DNA of 38,117 bases from JBDHUJ01 sp039809105. Its GTDB lineage: Bacteria > Patescibacteriota > Saccharimonadia > Saccharimonadales > UBA4665. A program made the translations under genes and the position numbers. Under the pieces are notes generated by a model that made no database searches, had not been told where the DNA came from, and saw only the letters and a program-made list of their open reading frames with translations. The stretch is taken from assembly GCA_039809105.1 (NCBI GenBank), contig JBDHUJ010000015.1, positions 1 through 38,117 of the forward strand. Reading direction: 5' to 3'. This document shows, piece after piece, positions 14,937 through 22,283 of this stretch (within the stretch, counting starts at the first letter, position 1; each line of letters starts with the position of its first letter).

Positions 14937-15108
14937 TACACTACTAGGCATTAACATCATCACGCTGGAATCCCGTGCAATTCGGGAACTGTGCCGCAAC
15001 GGTAAATTGGGTCACCTCAAAAGTCCGATACAGCGCTAAAAGTCTTCCGAGCAGAAGCATCTCGTAGAGTTTTCTATAGAGACCCTTTTGCTCCAGGCGC
15101 TAAAAGGG
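14937..15108 (+). promoter_or_regulatory. Second cobalamin riboswitch with promoter and RBS-masking hairpin
   Basis: A -10 box TACACT (14937-14942) precedes an aptamer core at 14961-15010: GCTGGAA, TCCCG-tgcaatt-CGGGA hairpin, then ACTGTGCCGCAACGGTAA, close to the classical B12-box. Downstream CCCTTTT (15083-15089) pairs perfectly with AAAAGGG (15102-15108), and the latter is the ribosome-binding site four bases before the ATG at 15113. The hairpin loop contains GGCGCT, able to pair with AGCGCT at 15033-15038, the loop-loop contact expected of cobalamin riboswitches. Unlike the first copy, control here should be translational. Confidence 0.85.
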
Positions 15109-15112
15109 ATAT

Positions 15113-16324
15113 ATGGAAACATCGGCCGCGCAGCCACCGCAACAGGAACGCTTCAAAAGCTTCGATCCGCTCGCGAGCGTGCATTTGATGCGTTTTGACT
15201 TGCAGACTCGCGGTGAAGTGTTACCGGAAACACGCGAGCGTGTGCAGGACGAAGAGCTGAGCTACCTTATGGAAGGGGTTGACCGGGCGGCATGCAGCAG
15301 TTTTGCGTTGCAGCGTCGAGGGAACGACTTCGTGTATTTCGACCGTGGAGAATGGAAGCCGTACGGCGGCATGCTGCTAACTGGTATCGAGGCGGCCAAA
15401 GCAGACGCTCGCCAGGATTTCCGCAAGCGATTTTTGACAGAGAGGGCAGAGCAAGACTTCCAGATTTACGGCCAGGTACGCAAGCTAGTGCCAGGACAGA
15501 AATACGCATGGTATTCACCATACCCATACGCCGAAGCCGCTCAGTACGGCGACGATTTCATACGGAGTTGTGGGTTCGTACCCGAAAGAAAAATGGGCTT
15601 CTTGTACATGGCGACGTGTGAGGCTAACGGCAATGTCGTACTCGAATCGCAAACAGTCGACCAAAGTGACGAACCAGCGTTCAGAGCCGCCATGGGTGTG
15701 TTCGGAACGGAACCGACTGCGGACATGGACGATATGGTGCGCGCTTATGACACCCGGCTGAGCCAAGAGCAGGGCGGTGTATTTTACGCGGGCAGGAGAG
15801 GCGAAGAGCGGCGTGCCAATGCGTATGAGACCATACTCGGGCAACGCGACCTTATCGAATACTTTCTAGATGGCCTAAAGAACCTCGCAAACAACTGGAA
15901 CCTCAATGGCAAAGACTTGGAGTATGCCGTAAAGAAGCACACATACGGCATCTGGGCGGCGTTCAAAAAACGTATCGACGGGGAAACGACCAGTAAAGTA
16001 CAGCGCACTCGTAATGGCGTGCCAATAGTGAATGCTCTGCTGCTCCAGCAGGAAGTAGGGCAGGCATTCAAGGAGTTCGCAAGCCAGGGCAGGGTATTGG
16101 TCGGCTGTGGTGGAGCAATCAGTATGCTAAAGGGTGAGCAAGATATTCTGAACGCCAATTCTCAAGACGTCTTCAACTCGGTTTTCGGGGGAAAAGACGA
16201 GGATAAATTCGGCCCCTTGGTATTCACGTGCAAAAATGGGCACATAAATCGCCGCCCTCGTGGAAAGTTGATTTCCGAGTGTCGCGTAAAGAGTTGCGCA
16301 AAAGGCAGCGTAGGCTGTGCGTAG
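15113..16324 (+). CDS. Unknown 403-aa protein under cobalamin riboswitch control
   Basis: Not recognised. It looks cytoplasmic, without signal peptide or membrane segments. The body (about 10-345) contains many aromatic and charged residues (KYAWYSPYPYAEAAQYGDDF, YFLDGLKNLANNWNLNGKDLEYAVKKHTYGIW). The last 45 residues hold a likely zinc-binding segment: VFTCKNGHINRRPRG, then SECRVKSCAKGSVGC. Start codon position is fixed by the AAAAGGG site that the riboswitch hairpin masks. Genes under such riboswitches usually serve B12 uptake or synthesis or replace a B12-dependent enzyme, so one of these roles is likely, but the sequence does not show which. Confidence 0.85.
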   Translation: METSAAQPPQQERFKSFDPLASVHLMRFDLQTRGEVLPETRERVQDEELSYLMEGVDRAACSSFALQRRGNDFVYFDRGEWKPYGGMLLTGIEAAKADARQDFRKRFLTERAEQDFQIYGQVRKLVPGQKYAWYSPYPYAEAAQYGDDFIRSCGFVPERKMGFLYMATCEANGNVVLESQTVDQSDEPAFRAAMGVFGTEPTADMDDMVRAYDTRLSQEQGGVFYAGRRGEERRANAYETILGQRDLIEYFLDGLKNLANNWNLNGKDLEYAVKKHTYGIWAAFKKRIDGETTSKVQRTRNGVPIVNALLLQQEVGQAFKEFASQGRVLVGCGGAISMLKGEQDILNANSQDVFNSVFGGKDEDKFGPLVFTCKNGHINRRPRGKLISECRVKSCAKGSVGCA

Positions 16325-16554
16325 CGTGCTATGACAAATTTCACAGTCGTTTAGCGGAAGCGGTTTATAATAAGAGGGTGAATACAGAAGATTTCGACCC
16401 ATACGCAGAGTTGGTAAAAGAGCGCTCGCCGCTCCTGTTTTGTGACACCTGCATGTACTACCCCATCGAGCCGGTCCATGGGCATTTTATGTGTCCGAGC
16501 TGTCGCAATATAACCAAGTGCTGCGAAGGCATGGCATTGGAGGTTACGGAATGA
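16279..16554 (+). CDS. Small zinc-ribbon-like protein with CCEGM motif
   Basis: A 91-aa protein if started at the GTG at 16279 (ATG at 16228 is the alternative; no later start keeps the first Cys pair). The N-terminus is very basic (SRKELRKRQRR), followed by CVAC, CDTC and CPSC pairs, the classic spacing of one or two zinc ribbons, and a final KCCEGMALEVTE. It overlaps the end of the 403-aa gene, whose own C-terminus is also Cys-rich, and its stop overlaps the next start (ATGA), so all three belong to one riboswitch-controlled unit. Function unknown. Confidence 0.7.
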   Translation: MSRKELRKRQRRLCVACYDKFHSRLAEAVYNKRVNTEDFDPYAELVKERSPLLFCDTCMYYPIEPVHGHFMCPSCRNITKCCEGMALEVTE

Positions 16555-16697
16555 GTCAGGGAAAAGAGCAGCCCGAGACTTTGGCTTTGCCAAAGCCCGG
16601 CGCGATGAGAAAAACCGTAGGTTTGTCTCATGGTTGTTGCGAAGGCATGCCGTTAGATAGTAACGCTACGAAAGAGGTGGGCGATGCGATTGCGTAA
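16551..16697 (+). CDS. 48-aa protein with CCEGM motif
   Basis: A very small gene supported by a perfect GGAGG seven bases before its ATG, by the ATGA overlap with the zinc-ribbon gene and by the 14-base overlap with nadD. The product is MSQGKEQPETLALPKPG..., a polar linker, then SHGCCEGMPLD and an acidic tail. The CCEGM motif with a following xL also ends the preceding protein, so the two probably share a metal, cofactor or partner. No known family recognised. Confidence 0.65.
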   Translation: MSQGKEQPETLALPKPGAMRKTVGLSHGCCEGMPLDSNATKEVGDAIA

Positions 16698-17358
16698 GAC
16701 CCACGCCAAAGAAGTCCGCTACGATTTCCCTCGTGGCACCGAACACCCGTCGCGTCCGGCCGACACACAGAAAATCGGTATTTACGCCGCCAGCTTCGAC
16801 CCGGTGCATGCCGGCCACATCGTCTTTGCGCTCAAGGCCCAGAAGCTTGCCGGGCTCGACACCGTGTGCTTCGTGCCAGAGCGCAAACCGCAGCATCACC
16901 CCGACCCGGAGCATGTCGTCCACCGCGCTGTTATGCTCAAGCGCGCGCTCAAGCCGCACCGCCAGTTCGCCGTGCTCGACATGCCCGACGCCTGCCTGAC
17001 CTCCACGAGTCTGGCGCGTCTGCGCCAGGACCTGCCCGCGAATGCCGAAATCAGCCTGCTCACCACTGCCAGCGATTTCCTCTGGCACCAGGGCGAGCTG
17101 CCGCAAGTCTACGAAGCCGCACCGCTTATTATCGCCGTCACCTCGCACGCGCAGCTGGCCGAGGTGCTGGCCCGCGTGCACGACACCGGTCGCCACTTCC
17201 ACAACATCAGTTTCGTCGACATCGGCAAGGACCACATATCGTCGTCCGCCATCCGGAGCGGGCTGCGCAAGAACCAGCGCGTCCGCGGCTTGCTGCCCAG
17301 CGTTATGCGGTATGCCCGCCAGCAGTGGCTGTACATATCTCCCAATCGTACGAACTGA
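16684..17358 (+). CDS. nadD: Nicotinate-nucleotide adenylyltransferase-like protein
   Basis: Transfers AMP from ATP to nicotinate mononucleotide in NAD synthesis. The 224-aa protein has the nucleotidyltransferase signature GIYAASFDPVHAGHI (about residues 32-46) with the HxGH phosphate-binding histidines, and the C-terminal ISSSAIRSGLR block (about 188-198). About 30 basic residues precede the Rossmann core, more than in most NadD proteins. It starts inside the 48-aa gene after GAGGTGGG, so part of its message may come from the riboswitch-controlled transcript. Other members of the superfamily, such as phosphopantetheine or cytidylyl transferases, are less likely given the spacing, but cannot be fully excluded. 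Confidence 0.85.
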   Translation: MRLRKTHAKEVRYDFPRGTEHPSRPADTQKIGIYAASFDPVHAGHIVFALKAQKLAGLDTVCFVPERKPQHHPDPEHVVHRAVMLKRALKPHRQFAVLDMPDACLTSTSLARLRQDLPANAEISLLTTASDFLWHQGELPQVYEAAPLIIAVTSHAQLAEVLARVHDTGRHFHNISFVDIGKDHISSSAIRSGLRKNQRVRGLLPSVMRYARQQWLYISPNRTN

Positions 17359-17420
17359 ATTTTCAAAATTACCCTTCCCTACCGAAGTTATACGTAGCTA
17401 TAAACACAACAGTATAAGCA

Positions 17421-17450
17421 TTGACGGTTTGACGAGCCGCTTGATACACT
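17421..17450 (+). promoter_or_regulatory. Promoter of the 53-aa gene
   Basis: TTGACG (17421-17426), 18-base spacer, TACACT (17445-17450), followed by an A-rich 65-base leader without a clear ribosome-binding site before the ATG at 17516. Confidence 0.6.
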
Positions 17451-17515
17451 AAGAGTACTTTTTACGGTCCAAAATAAACCGGTAAAAGACAAAAACTTTT
17501 AAAAAATAAAATACC

Positions 17516-17677
17516 ATGGACCTCTTCGTAGTACGTATTGTTTTCGGCGGTACGGCTGCTTTTGGAGTCCTCGGAGGTGTTATGTCCATACCAATCAAAC
17601 TCGCACACGACCAGCCCACCGCTGTTCCTGTGCGGAATGTCCGCCGCCCAAGCTGGCAGCAGTTCCTCGTCTACTAG
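17516..17677 (+). CDS. 53-aa membrane peptide
   Basis: Short open frame with its own promoter (17421-17450) and terminator (17693-17723), so it forms a compact monocistronic unit. The product MDLFVVRIVFGGTAAFGVLGG... has one glycine-rich hydrophobic helix (about 3-25) and a polar, Arg-containing C-terminal half (VRNVRRPSWQQFLVY). No family recognised. The A-rich leader lacks a Shine-Dalgarno sequence, which leaves some doubt; a small RNA is the alternative. Confidence 0.55.
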   Translation: MDLFVVRIVFGGTAAFGVLGGVMSIPIKLAHDQPTAVPVRNVRRPSWQQFLVY

Positions 17678-17692
17678 GAGCAGTAACGAGCA

Positions 17693-17723
17693 AAAACCGA
17701 CACAAAATCGTGTCGGTTTTTTT
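17693..17723. terminator. Bidirectional terminator between the 53-aa gene and the marR-like gene
   Basis: AAAACCGACAC/GTGTCGGTTTT hairpin with a T-run on the plus strand and an A-run upstream, so it can stop transcription from both sides. The T-run reaches the stop codon of the convergent MarR-like gene. Confidence 0.85.
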
Positions 17724-18159
17724 AGTTGGCCGCGACTTCGTTTCCGCGAGCCAGTTTTTGTATAAGATGTACGAATTGCTGTACTTCGGCGTCAGAGAGC
17801 GGCGCGAGCACGGAGTTGTCGTTGCGCGAAAGCTCACTGACGAGCGCGTCCTGTACCCGCTGCCCGGCAGGCTCCAGATGTATCTGTTTTATACGGCGGT
17901 CGGCCGGGTTTTCGCGCCTGCTGACGAGTCCTTTTTGTTCCAGGCCGTCGATGATGCCGGTGACGTTCGAGGCGTCGCAGTTGAACATGTGGCAAAAGCT
18001 GTTCATAGGGCGCGGCTCGTCGGCCCGTGTCAGGAGCAGGGTCATCGCTTGCATGGGCGTTAGGTCGTGGTTGTTGCTGAGTGACAATATGTAATGTTTG
18101 GAATTCAGTAGGAATTCCAAAAGCGAAAGATAAAACGTGTGTGGTATTTGCGCGTGCAT
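17722..18159 (-). CDS. MarR-family transcriptional regulator
   Basis: A 145-aa dimeric winged-helix regulator. The DNA-binding part is clear: LTPMQAMTLLL, FNCDASNVTGIIDGLEQKGLVSRR (recognition helix) and the wing ENPADRRIKQIHLEPAGQRV with the family's D-R-R. It is divergent from the MFS transporter at 18269, and the region between them holds two palindromes over the promoter boxes, so it very likely represses the transporter and itself until a toxic ligand binds, as EmrR/MarR pairs do. Confidence 0.93.
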   Translation of the reverse strand: MHAQIPHTFYLSLLEFLLNSKHYILSLSNNHDLTPMQAMTLLLTRADEPRPMNSFCHMFNCDASNVTGIIDGLEQKGLVSRRENPADRRIKQIHLEPAGQRVQDALVSELSRNDNSVLAPLSDAEVQQFVHLIQKLARGNEVAAN

Positions 18160-18190
18160 GTCATGGTCCGGGCCTAGAGGCCTAAAATAG

Positions 18191-18220
18191 TTGACAGTGT
18201 CAATATTGTAGGACTACAAT
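18191..18220. promoter_or_regulatory. Promoter and palindromic operators between marR-like and MFS genes
   Basis: TTGACAGTGTCAA (18191-18203) and ATTGTAG-GA-CTACAAT (18205-18220) are adjacent palindromes. They contain the -35 TTGACA (18191-18196) and -10 TACAAT (18215-18220, 18-base spacer) of the transporter gene; the second palindrome also carries TACAAT on the minus strand for the regulator. Binding of the MarR-like dimer would block both promoters. The 18-base spacing is the main uncertainty. Confidence 0.7.
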
Positions 18221-18268
18221 CATTAACAACATCAAGTATACTACAATTGCACAGAAACGGATACGAGT

Positions 18269-19732
18269 ATGACCGATAAGCACAAATCTCACTGGTGGAT
18301 ATTGATTCTCCTGGCCCTCGCCCAGTTCATGGTCGTGCTGGACGTTTCCATCGTCAACGTGGCGCTGCCGTCCATAAAAGGAACGTTCAACATGTCGACG
18401 TCGAGTCTGCAGTGGGTCGTTACGGCGTACACGCTGGCGTTCGGCGGCTTTCTGCTGCTCGGCGGGCGGGCAGCAGACCTCTATGGTCGCAAGAAGCTGT
18501 TCATGATTGGCACGGCGCTGTTCGGGCTGGCTTCGCTGGTAAACGGATTCTCTCACTCCGGCGAGATGCTTATCATCATGCGTGCGCTCCAGGGGCTTTC
18601 GGCTGCCCTGATGTCGCCCGCGGCTTTGAGCATCGTGTTGGTCACGTACAAAGAAGGCCACGAACGCAACACTGCCCTGTCGGTCTGGGGCGCGGTGGCT
18701 AGTGGTGGTGCGGCGGCCGGTGTGCTGCTGGGCGGTATCATAACGCAGTATTGGGGTTGGCGCTGGAACTTCTTTATCAACGTGCCGGTGGCCATCGGCG
18801 TCATCATTGCCGCCTGGAAGCTGTTGCCGGCGCACGAAAGCGAAGAAACGCACAACGAACTCGACCTGCCCGGCGCCATTTCCATCACCGGCGCCCTGAT
18901 GGCGCTCGTCTACGCGCTGGTCGAGGCGCCGAGCAAGGGCTGGACTTCGCAGAGCACCTTGCTCTACTTCGGTGTCAGCCTGGCACTCTTCGCATTCTTT
19001 GTCTGGAACGAGCGGCGCGTGGCACACCCGCTGGTGCCGTTCAAAATCTTCCGCATCCGTAATGTTACGGGCGCGAACATCGTCCAGCTGCCGATAGTCG
19101 CCGGCATGTTCAGCACGTTCTTCTTCGTTTCGCTGTATACGCAGTTGGTGCTGGGCTATTCGCCGGTCAAGACGGGCTTGTGCTTCCTGGCGGTGCCGTT
19201 CGCCATTGCCCTCTCGGCGACGAATGTGCCGCGGTTGGTTAAGAAAATCGGATTCAAACCGATACTGATGGTGGCGCCCCTTATTGTCGCAGCCGGGTTG
19301 TTCTACTTGTCTCGCCTGCGGGTCGAGGGCAATTACTGGCACGATTTGTTTCCGGGCCTGGTTCTGCTGGGGCTTGGGATGGGTGGTAACTTCATCGCCA
19401 TCACCATCGCGGCGACGAGCGGCGTGCACGGTAAGGAGTCTGGCTTGGCCAGTGGCCTACTGAACACTTCCCAGCAAATCGGCGGAGCCATAGGTCTGGC
19501 GATTCTGACGGGCGTCGCGACATCTGCCGCTACGAACTACTTCAAGCACCTGACTACCGCACCGAATGCACTGACACCACTGGCCGCGCAGGTTCAGGGC
19601 TATCACGACGCATTCATCATTGCCGCCTTCTTCATGATTGGCGCCGCGGTACTAGCGGCCATCTTGCTCAAACAGCCGAAGATGACCGCCAAAGAACGCG
19701 CCAGCGAGACCGCCGCCATCAGTATGCACTAG
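18269..19732 (+). CDS. MFS drug transporter, DHA2/EmrB family
   Basis: A 487-aa 14-helix proton-driven exporter. It shows VVLDVSIVNVALPSIKGTF in helix 1, GGRAADLYGRKKLF in the helix 2-3 loop (motif A) and GLSAALMSPAAL with the GAVASGGAAAGVLLGGI segment of motif C. It is a separate paralogue of the transporter at 4340-6052 and lacks that protein's long Cys-containing loop. Its promoter is overlapped by palindromes likely bound by the divergent MarR-like protein. Substrate unknown. Confidence 0.93.
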   Translation: MTDKHKSHWWILILLALAQFMVVLDVSIVNVALPSIKGTFNMSTSSLQWVVTAYTLAFGGFLLLGGRAADLYGRKKLFMIGTALFGLASLVNGFSHSGEMLIIMRALQGLSAALMSPAALSIVLVTYKEGHERNTALSVWGAVASGGAAAGVLLGGIITQYWGWRWNFFINVPVAIGVIIAAWKLLPAHESEETHNELDLPGAISITGALMALVYALVEAPSKGWTSQSTLLYFGVSLALFAFFVWNERRVAHPLVPFKIFRIRNVTGANIVQLPIVAGMFSTFFFVSLYTQLVLGYSPVKTGLCFLAVPFAIALSATNVPRLVKKIGFKPILMVAPLIVAAGLFYLSRLRVEGNYWHDLFPGLVLLGLGMGGNFIAITIAATSGVHGKESGLASGLLNTSQQIGGAIGLAILTGVATSAATNYFKHLTTAPNALTPLAAQVQGYHDAFIIAAFFMIGAAVLAAILLKQPKMTAKERASETAAISMH

Positions 19733-19751
19733 CCCCGGTATAATAAGTAGC

Positions 19752-20153
19752 ATGCTTGCGTTGCTACGGAAGTTTGAAGAAACGAGGGCGTTTACGGACG
19801 CCGAGGCGTGGATGTTGTTCCGCGTGGCGGCGTACGGCGAAGCGGCCGGCTGGACGCTGTTAGTCGCTGGCATCGTGCTCGAAAATATCACCGGCAGTCA
19901 CGCGTATGTAGCGGTGGCAGGCAGGATTCACGGCATGCTGTTCGTGGTGTATCTTATGGCCGTGCTGGCGTTCTACCCGAGCCTGGCTTGGTCACGGTGG
20001 AAGGCACTGTTTGCTCTGGCCTTCAGTGTCCCGCCTTATGGCACCATCGTCTTCGAACAATGGGTCGCGCACAAGCGCCGTGCCCACGGCTTTAAAACCT
20101 ACCGCCACTACTTGCTCTACAATGTCTTGGCGGCTGGATTCGTCCGGTTCTGA
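19752..20153 (+). CDS. DUF3817-like membrane protein
   Basis: A 133-aa protein with three to four hydrophobic helices and the pattern of the DUF3817 family: FRVAAYGEAAGWTLLV, then GRIHGMLFVVYLM and SVPPYGTIVFEQW. No biochemical role is known for the family. The -10 TATAAT at 19739-19744 ends seven bases before the ATG and no ribosome-binding site is present, so the transcript should be leaderless. Confidence 0.8.
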   Translation: MLALLRKFEETRAFTDAEAWMLFRVAAYGEAAGWTLLVAGIVLENITGSHAYVAVAGRIHGMLFVVYLMAVLAFYPSLAWSRWKALFALAFSVPPYGTIVFEQWVAHKRRAHGFKTYRHYLLYNVLAAGFVRF

Positions 20154-20222
20154 GAAGCTGCAGCCGGCCGTAGGCTCCAGATGGGGTTTTGATTTTTACG
20201 GTGAAGTTGTACACTAGTTTTC

Positions 20223-20813
20223 ATGCATTATTTTGTTGTCGGTGTAAACGGGAGCGGAAAATCAACGCTACTTAAGACTGTAAGTGAACAAACGGGTGTC
20301 GAGGTGGTGCATGGCACGCAAGTGCTGATGCGACATCTTGGCATCGACGGGGATTACGATGCGTTGCGGGCGCTCGACCAGGCATATGTGCTGGAGAAGT
20401 GGGCGGAAACAGCGGAAAGTCTAGTGGAAACGCACCGTGACGAATCATTTTTGCTCGATACGCACATATTGAACCTGACGAATGGGACGGTCATCCGCAG
20501 GGACGGGCCGTGGATTGGGCGCTACGACGCGCTGGTGCTTGTGAAGGCCGAGCCGGGGACGATTTTGCAACGAGTCACACAAGGCACTGCGAGATACAGG
20601 GCTTTGTTCCCCGATGGCATCGATGACAACAAAAAATTGGCGATAATCTCCGAATACCAGCAGCGCACTGAAGCACTGTTCCATGAACTGGCCCGGGAAT
20701 ATGCACTGCCAAGCAGGGTTCTGTTTAACGATGGGCCTGAAGTTGACCGGGCGGTCGCGGAGTTCGTCTTTTTCCACAAAGCCTGCGTCGCGGGGAATGG
20801 CGTGGCATCTTAG
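20223..20813 (+). CDS. P-loop NTPase, adenylate-kinase-like
   Basis: A 196-aa protein beginning with a Walker A loop (VVGVNGSGKSTLLK, residues about 5-18) and having the small-molecule-kinase layout: ESFLLDTHILNL after the second strand (Walker-B-like Asp), YDALVLVKAEPGTILQRV, and an Arg-containing lid (TQGTARYRALFP). It resembles archaeal-type adenylate kinases and AAA_18 proteins. Substrate cannot be told. The -10 TACACT (20210-20215) ends seven bases before the ATG, predicting a leaderless mRNA. Confidence 0.75.
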   Translation: MHYFVVGVNGSGKSTLLKTVSEQTGVEVVHGTQVLMRHLGIDGDYDALRALDQAYVLEKWAETAESLVETHRDESFLLDTHILNLTNGTVIRRDGPWIGRYDALVLVKAEPGTILQRVTQGTARYRALFPDGIDDNKKLAIISEYQQRTEALFHELAREYALPSRVLFNDGPEVDRAVAEFVFFHKACVAGNGVAS

Positions 20814-20902
20814 ACCCTGTTAGCTTCAGCGCCAGGGTGGATGCATGCCGACCAGGACGAACGCATCGTCCGCGAAAGCTACCCGACCCGATAGTCTGGA
20901 TT

Positions 20903-21427
20903 TTATAAGTTACTCTTGGCTTGGTTGAAGGCGGCGATTGCCTGAGGGATAAAATCGAGCTGTGATTGCACGAGGTTTTCCGGTAATTGCTCTGTGTTAT
21001 AGAACCTTCCGGCCTTCGGTGTGCCGGTAATTTCTACCCAATAAATTTGCGAAGACTCCATGCCCCTGCCGGAGTGGTGCAAAATATTCTGTACGAAAAC
21101 CGGATTAGGAGCGGCCGCAAGTTGCAGTTCACCCTGCAATATCCTGCTGAACGCGTTGCTGTAGGAACTTTCGGTATCGGAAGCCTGCACGACAGCGCCG
21201 GGAACGTGCAATTGGCCGGGCCAAACCGGGTCGTCGGCATCCCGCTTCAGGAGGAGGATTTCCGTTTGCCCCTCCGGGTTCAGCCGCAACGGCACTACTT
21301 CGATAATCGAGAGTACGCCTAAGCGAGCGAATTCATGAAAGATTGTAAACGGAAGACGACCTGGCTGCAGTTTGCTCAAGATTTGCGTTACGGTCTCGAT
21401 TTCAGCTTCGGTGATACCGTCGGACAT
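20903..21427 (-). CDS. Nudix-like protein with degenerate Nudix box
   Basis: A 174-aa protein with Nudix-type core strands (EVVPLRL, TEILLLKRDADDPVWPGQLHVPGAVV) and a box region GAVVQASDTESSYSNAFSRILQGEL that keeps the Gly, one Arg and one Glu but not the full GX5EX7REUXEEXGU set. It could therefore be an inactive or altered hydrolase. It starts six bases after the end of the DsbA-like gene and is probably cotranscribed with it. The N-terminal 35 residues are helical. Confidence 0.65.
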   Translation of the reverse strand: MSDGITEAEIETVTQILSKLQPGRLPFTIFHEFARLGVLSIIEVVPLRLNPEGQTEILLLKRDADDPVWPGQLHVPGAVVQASDTESSYSNAFSRILQGELQLAAAPNPVFVQNILHHSGRGMESSQIYWVEITGTPKAGRFYNTEQLPENLVQSQLDFIPQAIAAFNQAKSNL

Positions 21428-21433
21428 GGCTGG

Positions 21434-22108
21434 CTACTGGTTCTTGGCGAGGGCGGCGTCTATGACGGCGCTGAATTTTTCCAGGCTGGGTTGCTGGCTG
21501 CTGTCGAGCAGCTTGCTGTTTTCGACGTACACGCCGTTCAGGAAGAAGCTGGGGGTCGAAAGTTGTTCACCGGTTTTGTTGAAGGCGGCCTGGTCGGCAA
21601 TGATGCGTTTGTTCACGGTGTCGCTGGCGAAGTCTTTTTTGAACTGGTCGACGTTGAGCCCGAGCTGCTGGGCGTAGCCCCAGAAGTACGGCTTCGGGTC
21701 TTTGGTGGTGGCGGGCGACCACTGCGACCAGTTGTTCGAATCGTAGAGCATATCGTGCATTTCCCAGAATTTGCCCTGCAGGTCGGCAGCTTCGGCGGCG
21801 CGGGCGCCGGCGAAGGCGTTGGGGTGGATTTGGGTTAGCGGAAGGTTACGGAACTGGAATTTGATTTTGTCGTTGTACTTTTCCTGGACGGCTTTCACGG
21901 TGGTGTAAAAGCTTTCACAGGCAGGGCATTCATAGTCGCCGTATTCCATTAGTGTGACGCTGCTGTCCAGCTTGCCTATGACATGGTTGGTCGGCTGTGT
22001 GCTACTGGAGCTGCTCCCCGAACTGTCTTTTTTATGGTTGCTAATAAACATGATGCCACCGAAAATAACCACGATGACACCTATGACCGCCCAAAAACGT
22101 TTGTCCAT
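21434..22108 (-). CDS. DsbA-family thiol oxidoreductase, membrane-anchored
   Basis: A 224-aa protein with one N-terminal membrane helix (about 5-23, FWAVIGVIVVIFGGIMF), a Ser-rich linker and an extracytoplasmic thioredoxin fold with the active site ECPACESFY (Cys-Pro-Ala-Cys) after MEYGDY, and the cis-Pro loop QLSTPSFFLNGVYV. It belongs to the DSBA-like group that makes or reshuffles disulfides in exported proteins. Likely clients are the Cys-containing surface proteins encoded at 31151-36274. Start at 22108 is preceded by TAGGAG some distance upstream. It is the first gene of a pair with the Nudix-like gene. Confidence 0.92.
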   Translation of the reverse strand: MDKRFWAVIGVIVVIFGGIMFISNHKKDSSGSSSSSTQPTNHVIGKLDSSVTLMEYGDYECPACESFYTTVKAVQEKYNDKIKFQFRNLPLTQIHPNAFAGARAAEAADLQGKFWEMHDMLYDSNNWSQWSPATTKDPKPYFWGYAQQLGLNVDQFKKDFASDTVNKRIIADQAAFNKTGEQLSTPSFFLNGVYVENSKLLDSSQQPSLEKFSAVIDAALAKNQ

Positions 22109-22243
22109 CCTAAACTATCGCTCCTACTGCTTCGTTACGACTTACTCCTATAATCTTACCATAAATTTGCTGGAAGTACCGCGGAAGTGTCGTTGTTTTA
22201 CGGATACATTCAGCTAAGCTGCAGTCTTCGGATGGGCTACAAG

Positions 22244-22277
22244 CGTTTTGTCAAAACGGTACTACTTAGCGTAAGAT
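22244..22277 (+). promoter_or_regulatory. Palindrome and promoter of the CNNM/CBS gene
   Basis: CGTTTTG-T-CAAAACG (22244-22258) is a perfect palindrome that contains a -35-like TTGTCA (22248-22253); TAAGAT (22272-22277) follows at 18 bases and ends six bases before the ATG. This looks like an operator over a promoter for a leaderless mRNA. Confidence 0.5.
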
Positions 22278-22283
22278 AAGGGC

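Noticed and set aside
18200..19429. A 409-codon open frame on the minus strand
   Set aside because: It lies antisense to the clear MFS transporter at 18269-19732, runs over its operator region, and has a composition (Arg/Gln/His-rich) typical of a shadow frame.
20814..20902. Possible small RNA or hairpin between the P-loop gene and the Nudix-like gene
   Set aside because: Only weak complementarity and no T-run or promoter; nothing supportable.
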